Positions 1 to 7,749 of a stretch of 51,525 bases of DNA are shown in pieces. Source of the stretch: an uncultured Acetatifactor sp. Lineage in GTDB: Bacteria > Bacillota > Clostridia > Lachnospirales > Lachnospiraceae. The number at the start of each line of letters is the position of its first letter. The first letter of the stretch is position 1. The notes under the pieces are model-generated. The model did no database searches, was not told the DNA's origin, and worked only from the letters and a program-made list of their open reading frames with translations. The stretch spans positions 1-51,525 of the forward strand of contig CAJUCT010000007.1 in assembly GCA_910585015.1 (NCBI GenBank), read 5' to 3'. The position numbers and the translations under genes are program-made.

Positions 1-25
1 ATTTAGCGGAAAAATATTTTAGCAC

Positions 26-54
26 TTGCTGCCGCGTAAGCGGCTTGGTACAAT
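26..54 (+). promoter_or_regulatory. Candidate sigma-A promoter with dyad in the spacer
   Basis: TTGCTG at 26-31 and TACAAT at 49-54 are separated by 17 bases. The spacer holds the inverted repeat GCCGC (31-35) and GCGGC (40-44), which could be an operator. It lies 55 bases upstream of the channel gene, whose ribosome-binding site is AAAGGAGAG near 94-102. Confidence 0.6.
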
Positions 55-108
55 ATAATATACATAGAATCAAAATGATTCTAAAAAAACATCAAAGGAG
101 AGTAATAA

Positions 109-1293
109 ATGAACGGACTAGCAAATTGGATTAATGGTATTTTAGGCGGAGGGGGTTCTATCGTTGCCGCGGCATTAGTTCTTGTGATTGCCTTTGTGGT
201 GGCGGCCATTGTGAAGTCGCTGGTGCTGAAGGTGATCGACAAGACTAAGTTAAAGGATACCCTGGGCAAGATTGACACAGGGGACAAGCCCGGCAGCGGC
301 AGGGAATTTATTGGCAAGCTGGTATATCTGCTTGTGTTTCTGCTGTTCGTGCCGGGGATCTTCTCCCTGCTGGACCTGGGCAGCATGATGGGCCCTATTA
401 CCAACATTCTGAACACCATATGGGGGTATGTGCCTAATCTGGTGGCCGCAGCCATCGTATTGCTGGTGGGCAACCTGATCGCGAAGCTGATCCGCCAGCT
501 GCTTATACCTGTATTTGACAAGTTGAATATCGACAAGCTGCAGGAGAAGGCAGGCATCGAGGTAAAGAACGCGGACAAGCTGTCCAATACCCTGGCCTAC
601 ATCGTGTATGTGCTGATCCTGATCCCCACTGTGGTTATGGCGTTGAATGTGCTGAACATCACGGTAATTTCCGTGCCCGCTGTCAACATGTTAAACAGTG
701 TGATCAGCTTTATACCGAACATTGTGATCGGTCTGGTTATCATCGTAATCGGCTGCATGATCGGCAAACTGGTGGGCCAGATTGTGACCAAATTGATCGC
801 TTCTGCCGGACTGGATGCCAAGCTGCAGGGACTGCTGGATGAAAAGGGTCAGAAGTTTGTGCTGTCCAAGGTGACCGGCGGCACAGTGTACGCTGTGGTA
901 GTGATTTTCTTTGTGGTAGAGGGGCTGAACGTGTTGAAGCTGGATGTGCTGACGGAGGTCGGCGCGTCAATTATCGCTTACATGCCCAGAGTGCTGGCTG
1001 CAGTTTTGCTTCTGGCAGCTACTCTGATCGTCAGTTCTATGGTTGAGAAAGCGATGCGTAAGAACGGCATGGGAACATACGCTGTAGTGGTTAAAGCCGC
1101 TATCATTATTGCGGGCATCTTCATGATTCTGAGTGAACTGGGTATTGCTGCTTCCATAGTGAATGACGCGTTCCATCTGATCGTCGCCGCTATTGCCGTG
1201 GCATTTGCCATTGCCTTTGGTATCGGGGGCAAGGAGTTTGCTGCCAGGGCGCTGAAGAAGCTGGAGGATAAGAAGGAAGATAAGGCTGAGTAG
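109..1293 (+). CDS. Mechanosensitive-channel-like membrane protein (CmpX/TM-helix repeat family)
   Basis: A 394-residue integral membrane protein with many hydrophobic helices. Several segments repeat the same pattern, a long aliphatic helix followed by G-x-x-I/L-x-K-L-I/V (for example LLVGNLIAKLIRQLL near 125-140 and VIGCMIGKLVGQIV near 207-220). This is the conserved TM-helix repeat of CmpX-type relatives of the small-conductance mechanosensitive channels. The final helix contains AFGIGGKEFAARAL, close to the GLGGKEFA pore-lining segment of MscS-like proteins. The C-terminus is short and charged (KKLEDKKEDKAE), so the large cytoplasmic beta domain of MscS is missing. The likely role is a channel or membrane-tension sensor; ion transport itself is inferred. 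It is a single gene with its own promoter and two hairpins downstream. Confidence 0.8.
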   Translation: MNGLANWINGILGGGGSIVAAALVLVIAFVVAAIVKSLVLKVIDKTKLKDTLGKIDTGDKPGSGREFIGKLVYLLVFLLFVPGIFSLLDLGSMMGPITNILNTIWGYVPNLVAAAIVLLVGNLIAKLIRQLLIPVFDKLNIDKLQEKAGIEVKNADKLSNTLAYIVYVLILIPTVVMALNVLNITVISVPAVNMLNSVISFIPNIVIGLVIIVIGCMIGKLVGQIVTKLIASAGLDAKLQGLLDEKGQKFVLSKVTGGTVYAVVVIFFVVEGLNVLKLDVLTEVGASIIAYMPRVLAAVLLLAATLIVSSMVEKAMRKNGMGTYAVVVKAAIIIAGIFMILSELGIAASIVNDAFHLIVAAIAVAFAIAFGIGGKEFAARALKKLEDKKEDKAE

Positions 1294-1335
1294 GCACTCA
1301 TCATCGTGCTGCTTAACAGCCAGCGGAAAAGTAAA

Positions 1336-1362
1336 AGAGCCGCTTGAAAATCAGGCGGCTCT
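1336..1362 (+). terminator. Hairpin downstream of the channel gene
   Basis: Stem AGAGCCGC (1336-1343) pairs with GCGGCTCT (1355-1362) over an 11-base loop. There is no strong T tract, so it may stabilise the 3' end or pause polymerase ahead of the better terminator at 1433. Confidence 0.5.
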
Positions 1363-1432
1363 AGTGTATACTCTACTTAGAAGTGATCAGAATGGAAGTT
1401 CCGATTGCCCTCAGTGGAGAATAAGCTATAAG

Positions 1433-1480
1433 AATAGCATCCTAAACTTTGGTCGGTTAGAGGATGCTATTTCTTTTTAT
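1433..1480 (+). terminator. Rho-independent terminator
   Basis: AATAGCATCCT (1433-1443) pairs with AGGATGCTATT (1461-1471) and is followed directly by TCTTTTT. The rest of the 1294-1626 gap is AT-rich from about 1500 on and holds no gene that I can support. Confidence 0.8.
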
Positions 1481-1626
1481 GGTCGTCTATGTAAGACAGA
1501 GCCGCAAAAATAACGAGTAATAAAATTAACCTTTAAATTAATAGGTGATATAGGATACAAAATATTATAAAGTGAAATCTGCCAGAACATGGCCAGATAG
1601 GTTGGGACATATTTTGAGAGGCATAT

Positions 1627-1971
1627 ATGGGAGTATTTGGAAGAGGACGCAGGAAACTACGCTATAAAGGAACAAAATTTTTTTGGTGGGTGGGAGCTGA
1701 CGGGGACGACTGCGACAAGATATATTTGAATATTGTCTCTGAGGACAAAAGCGTTATCCTGTCCTACAAGGTGGGAGATGGCAGCTTTGTGGTGATCAGC
1801 AAGGGGAGGCGCTTCCAGGGACATAAATCATCAGGAAAGAGGGAGGTATACGGCATCCCCTTTAAGGAGCCGCTGATGATTGTTACGCCCAGGGACGTGG
1901 AGAGGATTGTGGAATGGGCTGTGGATGGGAGAGGCGCTGTCCCCAAAGGAGCAAAGCCGCATTTGAAATGA
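1627..1971 (+). CDS. Small hypothetical protein, 114 aa
   Basis: I do not recognise this family. The ATG follows GAGAGG at 1616-1621. The N-terminus is very basic (GRGRRKLRYKGTKFFWWVG), followed by an alternating beta-like stretch with many acidic and aromatic residues (residues 20-55) and a short C-terminal helix (TPRDVERIVEWAVDG) before a Lys/Pro-rich tail. There is no signal peptide or membrane segment. Base use shifts at this gene: the upstream gap and first codons are AT-rich, while the rest matches the neighbours. It ends 32 bases before the next gene, in the same orientation, so both may share one transcript. It could be a small nucleic-acid-binding or phosphate-pocket protein, but this is a guess from the basic N-terminus only. 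Confidence 0.6.
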   Translation: MGVFGRGRRKLRYKGTKFFWWVGADGDDCDKIYLNIVSEDKSVILSYKVGDGSFVVISKGRRFQGHKSSGKREVYGIPFKEPLMIVTPRDVERIVEWAVDGRGAVPKGAKPHLK

Positions 1972-2003
1972 GATTTCGCATAGACAATTAAGGAGGAAAA
2001 AGT

Positions 2004-2480
2004 TTGAAACTTGTTAAGATAGACACGAAGAATGTTTGGGATATCGTCAAATTGAAGGTGCGCGGCGATCAGTCAAATTTTGTGGCACCCAATGACTACA
2101 GCATCATTGAGGCATATGCCACGGTTTCTTCAGGATATGTGGCGCTTCCCTTTGGACTGTATGAGGAGCAGACGCCGGTTGGCTTCGTGATGCTCGGATT
2201 TGGGAGCATAGGAGAAGCGGAGGAGCCCAAGATTGCCAATGACAGTTATTGTATCTGGCGATTCATGATTGACGAGCGCTTTCAAGGCCGGGGACTGGGC
2301 CGAAAAGCCATGGAGGCGGCGCTGGATTATATCAGAACCTATCCCTGTGGGAAAGCGGACTACTGCTGGCTGTCCTATGAACCTGAAAATAAAACCGCGC
2401 AATCTCTTTACAGTAAGTTTGGTTTTGTTGAAAATGGTGAGATGGATGGGGAAGAAGTGGTCGCGGTATTGAAACTATGA
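2004..2480 (+). CDS. GNAT-family N-acetyltransferase
   Basis: 158 residues. The start is the TTG at 2004, seven bases after a perfect AGGAGG at 1991-1996; no in-frame ATG lies nearby. The acetyl-CoA motif A is FMIDERFQGRGLGRKAMEAA (about 90-109, with Q/R-x-x-G-x-G/A as QGRGLG). It is followed by LSYEPENKTAQSLYSKFGF (about 127-145), the motif B helix that carries the Tyr (LYSKFGF) typical of polyamine/amine acetyltransferases such as BltD/PaiA relatives. The protein is cytoplasmic and full length for the family. The acceptor substrate cannot be read from the sequence; a small amine is the best inference. It lies just upstream of a WYL-type regulator remnant, but shared regulation is speculative. 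Confidence 0.85.
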   Translation: MKLVKIDTKNVWDIVKLKVRGDQSNFVAPNDYSIIEAYATVSSGYVALPFGLYEEQTPVGFVMLGFGSIGEAEEPKIANDSYCIWRFMIDERFQGRGLGRKAMEAALDYIRTYPCGKADYCWLSYEPENKTAQSLYSKFGFVENGEMDGEEVVAVLKL

Positions 2481-2552
2481 CTAAAGTCATGGAGAAATTT
2501 TTTACATTAGATGCCAGTATCCGAGCCGGAGAAAAGGGGAAAGTGCAGATAA

Positions 2553-3248
2553 ATGAAAGCAGAACGTCTCTACGCAATCACAGTATACCTGTTGAATCAC
2601 GGCAGGACATCCGCCAGCGAACTGGCCAGACATTTTGAAGTCTCACTGCGGACCATACAGCGGGATATGGACTCTTTGTGTCTGGCGGGGATACCGGTCA
2701 TTGCGGTAAACGGCGCGGCGGGGGGCTATGAGATCTCGGACCGCTTTACCATGGACAAGGACTTTGCCACCTCAGACGATTATTCCCATATTCTGACGGC
2801 GCTTCGGGGGCTGGTGTCGGCCACTGGCGACCAGAGGGCAAAGCAGACATTGGAGAAGATTGCGCATGCGTCAGCCCCCGGCGACAACGGTATTATCCTG
2901 GATTTCTCAGTTCTGCAGGAGGGAGATCAGGTCACTTTGCAGAGGCTGCAGACGGCAGTGCTGGAAAAGCATGCCGTGGAATTTACATACACAAACAATG
3001 ATGGAGAGACCCGCACCCACAATGTGGAGCCGGTGGCCGTTAAGGAGCGCGTTATGTCTGAACTATATTTGACCAAGAAAGAAGCCCGGAAGTTTATACT
3101 GTACAAGCAGGGGCTGCTGGGGGATTATAGATTCACGGGAAAGAGCGGCATACTTGACTTTGTCCGTCAGGCGGGATGCATCCAGTTCGATCCCATCGAC
3201 GTGTGCGGAAAGAACCCGGAAATTGTGCTGCAATCCAGGATTGGTTGA
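2553..3248 (+). pseudogene. Truncated WYL-type HTH regulator fused in frame to a YcaQ-family N-terminus
   Basis: An open frame of 231 codons made of two unrelated pieces. Residues 1-60 are a DeoR/HTH_11-like winged helix (ASELARHFEVSLRTIQRDMDSL), and residues 140-163 begin a WYL sensor domain (VEFTYTNNDGETRTHNVEPV). The WYL domain then stops: from Met168 (base 3054) the sequence is the N-terminus of a YcaQ/AlkX-type winged-helix protein (KKEARKFILYKQGLLG and GCIQFDPIDVCGKNPE). AAGGAG at 3042-3047, at the right distance from the ATG at 3054, looks like the original start signal of that second gene. WYL regulators are normally near 300 residues, so most of the effector domain is gone. The simplest reading is a deletion between two neighbouring genes. 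The hybrid may still bind DNA without sensing; it is probably non-functional. Confidence 0.75.
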
Positions 3249-3352
3249 ATGTTTCCCACATATGGTATGAACCCGGCGTGAAAGTGACCAAAAAGATGGA
3301 AAATGGGATAAAAGCCGCCTTAAAGCGCTTTGAGGCGTTCAATGGGAGTTGA
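3054..3352 (+). pseudogene. Decayed YcaQ/AlkX-family DNA glycosylase gene (both ends kept, middle lost)
   Basis: The ATG at 3054 with AAGGAG upstream opens the typical N-terminus of the YcaQ (HTH_42) family, which unhooks interstrand crosslinks. That frame is read to 3248. In the +2 frame, bases 3245-3352 then encode LNVSHIWYEPGVKVTKKM followed by a stretch ending in LKRFEAFNGS and TGA, which matches the end of these proteins (WYE-x-G, then a helix ending in RF-x-x-FN/HG). The family is about 350-400 residues, so some 300 central residues, including the catalytic region, are missing. The deletion point lies near 3240-3248 and also shifts the frame. The gene cannot make an active enzyme. Confidence 0.7.
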
Positions 3353-3411
3353 TTTTGCGCCAGGAGGCGCTTTTACCCCAAGAAGTAAACAATATTAATC
3401 AGAAAATTACC

Positions 3412-3440
3412 TTGCCATATAGTCAAAAGGGCAATATAAT
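3412..3440 (+). promoter_or_regulatory. Sigma-A promoter of the response regulator
   Basis: TTGCCA at 3412-3417 and TATAAT at 3435-3440 with a 17-base spacer. TTGCC (3412-3416) and GGCAA (3430-3434) form an inverted repeat within the promoter. The same arrangement recurs before the LCP gene at 8568-8596. Confidence 0.85.
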
Positions 3441-3465
3441 AGTCGGGACACAAGGCCCGATTATT
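3438..3465. promoter_or_regulatory. Operator-like dyad at the transcription start
   Basis: AATAGTCGGG (3438-3447) faces CCCGATTATT (3456-3465) with one G-T mismatch. The left arm overlaps the last bases of the -10 box and the start point should fall near 3447, so a full RNA hairpin cannot form. A DNA-binding site is more likely. A near-identical dyad lies at 8594-8620. Confidence 0.6.
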
Positions 3466-3488
3466 ATATTTATAGGGAGAAAATAGAT

Positions 3489-4352
3489 ATGGGGAAGATA
3501 TTGATTGTGGAGGATGACGCCTCCAACAACCAGATGCTGAAAGAATATCTGGAGAGCCATGGTTATGCCTGCGACCAGGCGTATTCCGGCAGCGAGGGAA
3601 AGCTGCTGTTTTCCATGGAGCAATATGATCTGGTACTCCTGGACCTGATGCTGCCGGGCATTCCGGGGGAGGAACTGGTGACTCTGTTCTCACAGAAAGC
3701 GCCGGTGATCGTGCTGTCCGCCAAGAGCGGCCTGGATAGCAAGGTGGAGGTACTGTCCGCCGGGGCGGAGGATTATCTCTGCAAGCCTTTTGATCTGCAG
3801 GAATTGCTGGTGCGGATACAGGTGCAGCTGCGCCGGGGCAGCAGGGGAGCAGACAGCGGCGCTTTGGGGCAGGAGATAGCTGCTCCCGGGCCGGGCAGAA
3901 GGGCTTGGGGGCAGGAGAGAATTGCCCCTGGGCAGGAGAGAACTGCCCAGGGGCCGGGCAGAGATTTAGCGCAAGAGGGAGCATCTTCCGCCCATGACAA
4001 AGATATTTCCCCCAAAAGGGAAGCCTCCGCTGAACCAGGAGGAGGGCTTCCCATGGGAAAAACATATACATACCGCGACTGGACGCTGACTCCGGACACC
4101 CAGGAGATGACTGCCTGCGGGGAACTGGTGGAACTGACCAGACATGAATTTCTTATCATGGAGTTGCTGATCCGCAATCCCAGGAGGGTGTTTACCAAGC
4201 AAATGATCTACGAATACGCCTGGGGGGAGGAGTATCTGGCGGAGGATAAGACCATCAACGTACATATCAGCAATATCCGATCCAAACTGAAGAAAAGCGG
4301 GACGGACGCCTACATCCAGACCGTGTGGGGAATGGGCTTTAAACTTTCTTAA
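3489..4352 (+). CDS. OmpR/PhoB-family response regulator with a long low-complexity linker
   Basis: 287 residues. The receiver domain (1-116) has the acidic pocket ED (9-10), phospho-acceptor Asp52 in LVLLDLMLP, and Lys99 in LCKPF. The winged-helix domain (190-287) has the ELTRHEFLIMELLIRNP, TINVHISNIRSKLKK and QTVWGMGFKL segments of the PhoB type. Between them is a linker of about 70 residues rich in Gly, Pro, Gln and Arg, with repeats of GQER and PGxGR; OmpR-family linkers are normally 5-20 residues. It heads a set with an ABC ATPase, a permease and a sensor kinase (6578-7468), a layout used for sensing and expelling cell-wall-active peptides. Its promoter carries two dyads and may be autoregulated. 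Targets beyond this set are unknown. Confidence 0.9.
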   Translation: MGKILIVEDDASNNQMLKEYLESHGYACDQAYSGSEGKLLFSMEQYDLVLLDLMLPGIPGEELVTLFSQKAPVIVLSAKSGLDSKVEVLSAGAEDYLCKPFDLQELLVRIQVQLRRGSRGADSGALGQEIAAPGPGRRAWGQERIAPGQERTAQGPGRDLAQEGASSAHDKDISPKREASAEPGGGLPMGKTYTYRDWTLTPDTQEMTACGELVELTRHEFLIMELLIRNPRRVFTKQMIYEYAWGEEYLAEDKTINVHISNIRSKLKKSGTDAYIQTVWGMGFKLS

Positions 4353-4419
4353 ACTTTTCTGAACACTTTTTGAAACCCGCCGTCTTATACTGTTTTTTAT
4401 AAGGAGTATGGTTTAAAGC

Positions 4420-4581
4420 GCGTCCGGATGTTGTTCGCAGGAAAAGTGTGGTGTGCAGGCGGATGCGGAACTCCAAAACAGCATTTGCCTGCACAGCGCA
4501 CCGAACAATATCAGGACGTCTAAGCGTCCGGATGTTGTTCGCAGGAAAAGTGTGGTGTGCAGGCGGATGCGGAACTCCAAA
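4420..4581 (+). repeat. Family A leader repeat, two tandem copies
   Basis: A 58-base block (4420-4477) is repeated exactly at 4524-4581, a period of 104. Each copy ends in GCGGAACTCC (4465 and 4569). Between the copies, CGAACAATATCAGGACGTC (4502-4520) is the inverse of the block start, and GTGCAGGC faces GCCTGCAC, so the pair can fold into one long hairpin. The ABC ATPase start (4603) follows with AAGAAAGGGG as SD. Confidence 0.85.
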
Positions 4582-4602
4582 TAAGAAAGGGGCAAAAAGA
4601 GC

Positions 4603-5526
4603 GTGAATACGAAAAAAGAAAGTGTGCCTGCCGTGGAGACAAAGGGGCTGACAAAGCTCTATGGCGGCAAGGCAGCGGTAAAGGATTTGAATCTGAGAGT
4701 GGGGGAGGGACAGATATACGGGTTCATAGGCAGGAACGGCGCCGGGAAATCCACCACGCTGAAAATGATCAGCGGGCTGGCAAGTCCCACCCAGGGGGAA
4801 GTCAGCCTGTTTGGCAAACCGCTCAGCGATCCGGTGGTGCGCAGACGTCTGGGAGTGCTGATTGAGGAGGCGGGCCTGTACCCCAATATGACGGCCAGGC
4901 AGAATGTGGTGATGAAGGCTAAATGTATGGGTCTGGCGGAGGAGAAAAGCATCGACCAGGTGTTGGATCTGACAGGACTTTCGAATACAGGAAAAAAGCA
5001 GGTAAAACATTTTTCTATGGGAATGAAGCAGCGGCTGGGGGTTGCGCTGGCTCTGCTGGGCAACCCGGATCTGCTGATTCTGGATGAACCCATCAACGGA
5101 CTGGATCCGGAGGGGATCAAGGAATTGCGGCAGCTGGTGTTAAAGCTTCGGGAGGAGGGAAAAACCATCCTGCTCAGTTCCCATATTCTGGGAGAATTGA
5201 GCAAGATTGCCACCAACTATGGGATTATCAAGGACGGGGAACTGATGGAGCAGATCACCCGAAGCGAACTGGAGGAGAAATGCCAGGATTACTTTCAGGT
5301 GGAGGTGGGGGATGTGCGCCGGGCGCTGCCTGTGATCCAGGAGTCTTTCCCCCAGGTGCAGGCGGAGGTGTCCGATGCCCGGATCATACGGATATACGGG
5401 CTTTCGGAGGGAGTGGAACTGAACCGCAGACTGGCGGAAAACCAGGTGCCGGTGTACGGGTCGGGATTCCACCATATAGACCTGGAGGAATATTTTCTGG
5501 AGCGCATGGGTGAGGAAAGTGTGTGA
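4603..5526 (+). CDS. ABC transporter ATP-binding protein (bacitracin/antimicrobial-peptide type)
   Basis: 307 residues, GTG start at 4603 after AAGAAAGGGG. Walker A is GRNGAGKST (43-51), the signature is FSMGMKQRL (137-145), Walker B is LLILDE (157-162), and the switch His is in LSSH (194). The 75-residue C-terminal extension after the ATPase core is usual for BcrA-like exporters that pair with ABC-2 permeases. It energises the permease at 5603. Position between the response regulator and the sensor kinase suggests induction by, and removal of, an envelope-active compound; the substrate is not known. A double family A repeat makes up most of its leader, so it may have a separate start or RNA-level control. 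Confidence 0.9.
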   Translation: MNTKKESVPAVETKGLTKLYGGKAAVKDLNLRVGEGQIYGFIGRNGAGKSTTLKMISGLASPTQGEVSLFGKPLSDPVVRRRLGVLIEEAGLYPNMTARQNVVMKAKCMGLAEEKSIDQVLDLTGLSNTGKKQVKHFSMGMKQRLGVALALLGNPDLLILDEPINGLDPEGIKELRQLVLKLREEGKTILLSSHILGELSKIATNYGIIKDGELMEQITRSELEEKCQDYFQVEVGDVRRALPVIQESFPQVQAEVSDARIIRIYGLSEGVELNRRLAENQVPVYGSGFHHIDLEEYFLERMGEESV

Positions 5527-5602
5527 GATGGAACGGAGCTTTAAGACAGTCGGGTTGGAGTGTCGGATGGGTATCCGCGGAACTTTTTAATGGAGGTTAA
5601 AA

Positions 5603-6409
5603 ATGTTTAATTTACTGCGAATGGATTTATATAGAATGGGAAGAGGCAAATCGCTGTATGTATGTCTCGGCATACTGCTTATGATGACTGTGGCCACACT
5701 GTATATGGTTTGGCTTATGGCAACGCCCCAGGGACAGGAGACGGCGGTGAGCATCGGGATGTTTACGGCGGAAGAACTGGCCGAGGAGGGCGATGTTATG
5801 GCCGGGGTGGACACACTGGTTATGCTGCGCCAGATCGGCCTGGATGGCGGTATGTACAATCTGGTGTTCGGCATATGGGTCATGTTGTTTGTATGTATGG
5901 ACTATCAGAGCGGCTTTATAAAAAATGTGATGGTGGTACATCAGAACCGTTGGAACTATGTGGCGAGCAAGGTTATGACAGCGGGGATAGTGAGTTTTTG
6001 CTATCTGGCGGCGCAGTATGTCTTTGTGTTACTGATGAATAAGTTGTTGGGAGATATGGCTCCCTACTCGGCTTTTGGGGACGTGCTGTTCTACCTGACC
6101 TGGGCCTGGCTTCTGACCGTGGCATTTGCGGCGCTGACCATTCTGGTCTGCGTCTGGACCCGGAGCGTGGCGGCGGGGGCGCTTACAGCGGTGCTTCTGG
6201 GCACTGGCGCAGTGCAGGGGCCGTTGTATGCGATACTGAATATGCTCCATGTGGGAGGCTGGCTGAAGTACACAATTTACCATACTCTTGACCAGGGCCC
6301 TAACCATTATGCCGCCCCAAGGGATCTGTATGTATATGCCGTGGGAGCCGGATTTTTGGCTCTGTATATCGCAGCGGCGGGTATGGTCTTGAAAAAGCAG
6401 GATATTTAG
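5603..6409 (+). CDS. ABC-2 type transporter permease
   Basis: 268 residues with about six membrane helices: one near the N-terminus (residues 14-36), a large loop with charged residues (37-80), then five more spread to the C-terminus, ending in LKKQDI. The large first loop and helix spacing fit ABC-2 permeases such as BcrB and lantibiotic-immunity subunits. The start is the ATG at 5603 after GGAGG. It lies 76 bases after the ATPase gene and forms the transport unit with it, probably as (permease)2(ATPase)2. Specificity cannot be assigned. Confidence 0.85.
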   Translation: MFNLLRMDLYRMGRGKSLYVCLGILLMMTVATLYMVWLMATPQGQETAVSIGMFTAEELAEEGDVMAGVDTLVMLRQIGLDGGMYNLVFGIWVMLFVCMDYQSGFIKNVMVVHQNRWNYVASKVMTAGIVSFCYLAAQYVFVLLMNKLLGDMAPYSAFGDVLFYLTWAWLLTVAFAALTILVCVWTRSVAAGALTAVLLGTGAVQGPLYAILNMLHVGGWLKYTIYHTLDQGPNHYAAPRDLYVYAVGAGFLALYIAAAGMVLKKQDI

Positions 6410-6425
6410 GGTATCTTGAGAAAAG

Positions 6426-6510
6426 TTTGGATGTTTCACATCCAAATACGCGTTAACGCAGTATCGCAGGCCAGCAGGAGTTTGGCTTAGCCAAACTCCA
6501 GATATGCAGG
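6426..6510 (+). repeat. Family B leader repeat (complete, three hairpins)
   Basis: TTTGGATGT (6426-6434) pairs with ACATCCAAA (6438-6446). GCAGTATCGC (6458-6467) loosely pairs with GATATGC (6501-6507), and its loop holds a perfect 9-bp hairpin GGAGTTTGG/CCAAACTCC (6477-6499). It lies between the permease and the kinase. Confidence 0.8.
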
Positions 6511-6577
6511 GAAGAGATAAGTATGAGGATATGAAAAAGAAGGATATAAGGTATTTGGAGAGAAGTGTGAGGATGGT

Positions 6578-7468
6578 ATGATTGCGGCATTGGTGATACT
6601 TGGCATGGGCTGCGGATGGTTGTTGTTACAACATATCCGCAGTGTTCTGGAAATACGGTCCCTATGTAGGCAGCTGGAGGAACTGGAGCGGGGAAGTCAT
6701 ATGGAAATGGGGGTGCAGAGCAGGCAGAGAGATATGCTGGAGCTGTGCCGGAAGCTGAACCGGCTGCAAAAGCTCCACCATCAGGAGCAGATACAGTATG
6801 AGAGGGCGGAAAGGCAGTTAAAACAGAATATCACGGGGCTGGCCCACGATATCCGCACCCCGCTCACCGGCGCCGCGGGATATGTGCAGCTGGCCCGGGA
6901 GTGCCAGGAACCCCAGCGGCAGGAGTATTACCTGCAAGTGGCCTCCGACCGGCTGGGGGAACTGGGAGATATGCTGGAAGAACTTTTCCTGTATACAAAA
7001 CTCACCAGTGAGGCGTTTGCCCCGGACATACGTGAAGTGCAGGTGCTGCCCCTGCTCAGTGACTGTCTGGTGGGACTGTACCACCGCTTTGAGGAGAAAG
7101 GGATCTCGCCCCGGGTGGATTTTGCCCAGGAGGGGTTCCGGGTCCGGGCGGACGAGGAATGCCTGCGGCGCATTTTCCACAATTTGATCCAGAATGCGCT
7201 TCTGCACGGCGGCGGAGACATCGTGATCCGACAGGAGAAAGACAGCCTGCTTTTTGAAAATATGGTGTCGGAGACCAGCAGGCCCGACCCGGAGCACATT
7301 TTTGACAGATTTTACAAGGCAGACTCGGCCCGGCGGAAAGGTTCCTCCGGGCTGGGGCTGTTTATTGTAAAGGAACTGGCACAGCGGATGAACGGCAGCG
7401 TGTGCGCCCGTCTGGAGGGAGATCGGCTGCGGATTACCCTGACATTGGAGCGCGCTGTGCCAGCCTGA
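6578..7468 (+). CDS. Membrane sensor histidine kinase
   Basis: 296 residues. One N-terminal membrane helix (2-19) is followed directly by a coiled coil (25-85) with no extracellular sensor domain. The H-box is LAHDIRTPLTG with the phospho-His at 90, the N-box is FHNLIQNALLHG near 205-216, and the G-box is SSGLGLFIVKEL near 255-265. The lack of an outside domain is typical of intramembrane-sensing kinases that detect activity of a partner ABC transporter, as in bacitracin-type modules; here that partner would be the 4603/5603 pair. The cognate regulator is most likely the one at 3489. ATG 6578 follows GTGAGG. The gene ends the set; no clear terminator is visible. Confidence 0.85.
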   Translation: MIAALVILGMGCGWLLLQHIRSVLEIRSLCRQLEELERGSHMEMGVQSRQRDMLELCRKLNRLQKLHHQEQIQYERAERQLKQNITGLAHDIRTPLTGAAGYVQLARECQEPQRQEYYLQVASDRLGELGDMLEELFLYTKLTSEAFAPDIREVQVLPLLSDCLVGLYHRFEEKGISPRVDFAQEGFRVRADEECLRRIFHNLIQNALLHGGGDIVIRQEKDSLLFENMVSETSRPDPEHIFDRFYKADSARRKGSSGLGLFIVKELAQRMNGSVCARLEGDRLRITLTLERAVPA

Positions 7469-7529
7469 GTCCATGCCGCGCGCAGCAATGCGCCGCCTTT
7501 GCAATAGATGTTGTAAAGATTGCGTAAAT

Positions 7530-7558
7530 TTGACAGAGCAGGCATTTTCAGGTAAAGT
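7530..7558 (+). promoter_or_regulatory. Candidate promoter
   Basis: TTGACA (7530-7535), 17-base spacer, TAAAGT (7553-7558). It lies within an AT-rich stretch upstream of the P-loop gene at 7750 and may act together with the stronger site at 7686. Confidence 0.4.
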
Positions 7559-7685
7559 GTTTTTAATATATGTGAATGAATGTCAAATCAGGGCAGAAAC
7601 CGTAACGATTCAAGAGGAAGACGTCATTATTTATACTCCCTTTTCGGAATTGTGTACCCATGGAAAACGGGCTTATAAATATGCA

Positions 7686-7714
7686 TTGCAAGCATCAGGC
7701 ATATATTTTATAAT
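7686..7714 (+). promoter_or_regulatory. Promoter of the P-loop gene
   Basis: TTGCAA (7686-7691) and TATAAT (7709-7714) with a 17-base spacer, 36 bases before the ATG at 7750. Confidence 0.7.
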
Positions 7715-7749
7715 CAAGTATATAAATCAAAATTTGTGGAGTTAAGGAT

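Noticed and set aside
7473..7745. Open frame of 90 codons between the sensor kinase and the P-loop gene
   Set aside because: No SD, composition changes abruptly within it, it covers two promoter sites, and the translation has no family look.
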